DNA of 64,000 nucleotides from VXNJ01 sp965249595. Its GTDB lineage: Bacteria > Chloroflexota > UBA11872 > VXNJ01. The stretch lies in contig OZ252242.1 in the NCBI GenBank assembly GCA_965249595.1, positions 1,922,001 through 1,986,000 of the forward strand, given 5' to 3'. How positions within the stretch are numbered: the stretch's first letter is position 1; each line of letters starts with the position of its first letter. The notes under the pieces are model-generated. The model was given only the letters and a program-made list of their open reading frames with translations, was not told where the DNA came from and searched no databases. Positions 61,734-64,000 of the stretch are shown here, piece after piece. Both the position numbers and the translations under genes were made by a program.

Positions 61734-63152
61734 ATGTCCAAAAAACCGAACATCTTGGTGGTAATGAGCGACGAGCACTCGCCCCGCTACGCCGCCCCGT
61801 ACGGGCATCCGTTCGTTCAAACCCCCAACATGCAGCGATTGGCCGACGAGGGCGCCACTTTCGAGAACGCCTACTGCAATTCGCCGATCTGCGGACCATC
61901 GCGGGCCTCGTTTATGACCGGTCAACACGTGCCGGACATCGGCGCCTGGGACAACGGAACCGTTCTGCATGGCGACGAGACGACCTGGGCTCATCTGCTA
62001 AACGCCGCCGGCTACGAAACGGTCCTGTGCGGCAAGATGCACTTTCAGGGGGCCGACCAGATGCACGGCTTCAAGCGCCGGATTCTCTCCGACGTACATG
62101 GCGACGCCAATCCGAAATTGACGGCCGATTGGGCCGAGTGGCATCCCGAAAACGCGGCTGCCGACATGACCATGTTCACCGCAGCCGGACCGGGTGAGCA
62201 TCCCTATTCCGCTTATGATGAATTCGCCACCGCCCAGGCCAGCACTTACATCCGGGCGCAGGAGAAATCCGATCAGCCCTGGGCCATGGTCGTGGGCCTG
62301 ATAACCCCCCACTTTCCGTTCGTGGCCAGGCAGAAATACTGGGACATGTACTACCCTGAACACGCCGACCTGCCCGAAGTGCCGGCGCATTTCGATAACA
62401 CCCACCCACACAAGCGGCGACTCGGCGAATGGTTCTCCTACACCGATGTTCCCGACGAACTGACCGCCCGGGCCCGAGCCGGTTATTACGGCTTGATCAC
62501 CTACACCGACGATTGCCTGGGCGGGATATTGGAGGCCGTGGACGAATCCGGGCAAGCCGATGAGACGATCGTCGTCTACACCTCCGATCACGGCGACGGA
62601 GCCGGTGAGCACGGAATGTGGAACAAGCACACGTTTTATGAAAACTCGGTCGGTATTCCGCTGCAAATCCGCTGGCCCGGCGATATACCGGCCGATGCCC
62701 GTGTGGCCCAGCCGGTTTCGTTAGTTGACCTGACCAGGACGATCATCGACGCGGCAGGGGTCGAAGCCCCCGATTACTGGGTGGGTGAGAGTCTGTTGCC
62801 GCTGGCCGGCGGGGAATCTGATGAGAGCGATGGGCTGGTAATTTCCGACTTCACTGCGGTCGGGGCCCGCGCAGCCTGCCGAATGGTGCGGGTCGGGAAT
62901 CTCAAGTACAACTACTATCACGGCGATCCGGAAGAGCTGTTTGATCTGGCGTCCGACCCTAATGAGCTCAGCGACCAGATCGGGAACCCGGCCTATGCCA
63001 AGGCGCTGGCCAATCTGCGGGCGCTGGCGATGTCCGGATACGATCCCGAGGAGGTAACTGCTCGAGCCATGCTTTCACAAAAGAAACGCAAGCTGATCAA
63101 CGCGGGTCCTGCGTTTGAACCCAGCGGGTCCTGGGTGCCGGGCAGGCTCTAG
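61734..63152 (+). CDS. Sulfatase, third of three in tandem
   Basis: 472 aa, close paralogue of the preceding gene. PNILVVMSDEHSPRY with Asp13 and Glu14, formylglycine site C53-G-P-S-R57, WAHLLNAAGYETVLCGKMHF, TSDHGDGAGEHGMWNKHTFYENS. Differences from its twin are spread over the chain and include the loop around residues 120-160 and the C-terminal 20 residues, which may change substrate range. Cytoplasmic by lack of a signal. Needs formylglycine maturation by an enzyme encoded elsewhere. Confidence 0.93.
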   Translation: MSKKPNILVVMSDEHSPRYAAPYGHPFVQTPNMQRLADEGATFENAYCNSPICGPSRASFMTGQHVPDIGAWDNGTVLHGDETTWAHLLNAAGYETVLCGKMHFQGADQMHGFKRRILSDVHGDANPKLTADWAEWHPENAAADMTMFTAAGPGEHPYSAYDEFATAQASTYIRAQEKSDQPWAMVVGLITPHFPFVARQKYWDMYYPEHADLPEVPAHFDNTHPHKRRLGEWFSYTDVPDELTARARAGYYGLITYTDDCLGGILEAVDESGQADETIVVYTSDHGDGAGEHGMWNKHTFYENSVGIPLQIRWPGDIPADARVAQPVSLVDLTRTIIDAAGVEAPDYWVGESLLPLAGGESDESDGLVISDFTAVGARAACRMVRVGNLKYNYYHGDPEELFDLASDPNELSDQIGNPAYAKALANLRALAMSGYDPEEVTARAMLSQKKRKLINAGPAFEPSGSWVPGRL

Positions 63153-63609
63153 CACGGTCGGCTATTTTTGCCGGTCCCGTCGGGTGACGGCGACCACTGC
63201 ATTGTGGCCATGCCGGCCTCACGGTCCCGGCGTCAATTCCTGATGGTCGGCAATTTTTTGTACGGAACTTTGTGTGCCGGTACGCAAAAAACGTACCCGA
63301 CTGCTGGGTGTTATCGGTGCCGATTCAATTTATTGCACGCCTATCGACGGCGCTGAGTGTTAGGGCGCATTGCCATCCAGCAGATCCTTGGCTTATTGGC
63401 GGAGATGTTCGATATCCGATACAGAAGCCGCCAACCGAATTTGTACATGCGGTGGACACGTCTCCGCCTTAAGGGTCCCTGCGGGTTTACCGGATCAAAC
63501 ATCAATGGCGAGCACTCACCGAGAACCGTTGCCGTAACCGAGGGTCGAGATCGGCGGGAAGCCACTAGCCGCGCGAGTCTCCTTAAAGACCGTAGCTGCT
63601 GCTGAGCCT
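63153..63609. other. Intergenic region, no gene supported
   Basis: 457 bp after the sulfatase trio. Frames up to 82 codons on the plus strand and a longer minus-strand frame continuing into the agmatinase show no family features and appear to be chance. It contains the A-loop hairpin described separately. No RNA gene was recognised. Confidence 0.5.
63279..63297. repeat. GGTACG hairpin with A-rich loop
   Basis: GGTACG and CGTACC form a perfect 6-bp stem around the loop CAAAAAA. Another GTACG at 63260-63264 could pair with the same CGTAC, giving two mutually exclusive stems. Function unknown. Confidence 0.35.
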
Positions 63610-63999
63610 TTAGGCCGGTGGGAACCGGGCCGCCAGAACGTCGATTATCAGCTGGGCGGTCACCAGGGCGGTGATCTCCGAGGGGTCGTAAGCCGGCGCC
63701 ACTTCCACCAAGTCGAAGGCCACCAGGTTGTGTCGGCTCACCAGTAACTCCAAGCATTCCCGCAACTCTTGGTATCCCAGGCCGCCCACTGCCGGCGTCC
63801 CGGTGCCGGGTGCTTGGCTCGGATCTAATACGTCGATGTCGAAGGTGATATACAGGTTATCGCCCCGGGGGATCAGGTCGACAACTTGCCGCGGCCCCAG
63901 TTGACGGAACCGGGCGGTAGTGATTACGAGATTACCGTCGGCTTGGGACTCTTCGTATTGCTTTCGGCGGGCGCGTCGTATTCCCACCGACGTAATTTG
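63610..63999 (-). CDS. Agmatinase/arginase family ureohydrolase, N-terminus beyond window
   Basis: 130 codons of the C-terminal half. The frame stays open to the window edge and begins QITSVGIRRARRKQYEES, so the true start lies outside. The binuclear manganese site is seen in ITFDIDVLDPSQAPGTGTP, which carries the DxDxxD ligands, followed by GGLGYQELRE and VAFDLVEVAPAYDPSEIT with the Glu that binds the guanidino group. Agmatinase (putrescine from agmatine) is the commonest bacterial role; guanidinobutyrase or arginase are alternatives. Confidence 0.9.
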   Translation of the reverse strand, partial: QITSVGIRRARRKQYEESQADGNLVITTARFRQLGPRQVVDLIPRGDNLYITFDIDVLDPSQAPGTGTPAVGGLGYQELRECLELLVSRHNLVAFDLVEVAPAYDPSEITALVTAQLIIDVLAARFPPA

Positions 64000-64000
64000 A

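Noticed and set aside
61346..61753. 135-codon minus-strand frame across the sulfatase gap
   Set aside because: It starts inside the opposing sulfatase, switches character along its length, and matches no family I know.
63153..63609. Structured RNA (6S, RNase P RNA or tmRNA) in the gap
   Set aside because: None of the conserved core sequences of these RNAs could be found; only one short hairpin is visible.
1..64000. CRISPR array, restriction-modification or toxin-antitoxin system
   Set aside because: No regularly spaced repeats, cas genes, methyltransferases or small paired genes of these kinds were seen. The Cas4-like cysteine set belongs to the DinB-linked nuclease.

Overview
This window is gene-dense, high-GC bacterial chromosome (about 60% by eye) with roughly 57 protein genes and one tRNA. 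It shows no rRNA, CRISPR array, insertion sequence or recognisable prophage. Most genes lie in tight same-strand runs joined by 1-4 nt start/stop overlaps, often with GTG or TTG starts. A split glycine dehydrogenase (GcvPA/GcvPB), a DapL-type aminotransferase, a tandem sulfatase family and an LCP protein would fit a Chloroflexota-like, perhaps marine or host-associated, lineage. That placement is a low-confidence inference, since no rRNA is present.

Layout. 1-5.2 kb (minus): the end of infB, nusA behind a possible attenuator, then a MalK-type ATPase and a DUF624 membrane protein. 5.3-10 kb: a lipid-binding-like secreted protein, CinA-like and LCP proteins, ribokinase and PdxA. 10.2-16 kb: a sulfatase overlapping an M20 peptidase, an MDR reductase and a membrane-fused sulfite-oxidase-like molybdoenzyme. 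16-21.3 kb: a Xer-like recombinase and the miaA-dapF-dapL-hflX operon.

21.4-30.1 kb is a one-carbon island. An FchA-like cyclohydrolase is coupled to a FolD homologue that lacks both residues needed for cyclohydrolase activity. It converges on a gcvT-gcvH-gcvPA-gcvPB-dinB-nuclease run. The terminal gene encodes two nuclease-type domains plus an apparent Fe-S cysteine set, and sits 1 nt behind dinB. 30.2-33.6 kb: mazG, a P1 peptidase, a SAM hydroxide adenosyltransferase and an FAH-family enzyme form one coupled operon.

33.8-41.5 kb: a HpcH/HpaI aldolase, an MscS channel, a GH140-like glycosidase, a ThDP enzyme, an ABC exporter and a VOC protein, suggestive of sugar or sugar-acid use. 41.6-44.7 kb: two tandem MFS transporters, a CPBP protease and tRNA-Arg(GCG), with the protease stop codon inside the tRNA gene. 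44.9-48.1 kb: split aconitase X coupled to a sulfatase. 48.1-54.7 kb: a complete phosphate locus, phoB-phoR-pstS-pstC-pstA-pstB-phoU. 54.8-58.3 kb: an L,D-transpeptidase, an aldo/keto reductase, a PspC protein and an SDR. 58.5-63.2 kb: three tandem sulfatases. The right edge holds a partial agmatinase-like gene.

The candidates most worth following are the degenerate FolD paired with an FchA-like protein, the DinB-coupled dual nuclease, the aconitase X-sulfatase operon, and the tRNA-Arg(GCG) whose 5' end is used as protein-coding sequence.
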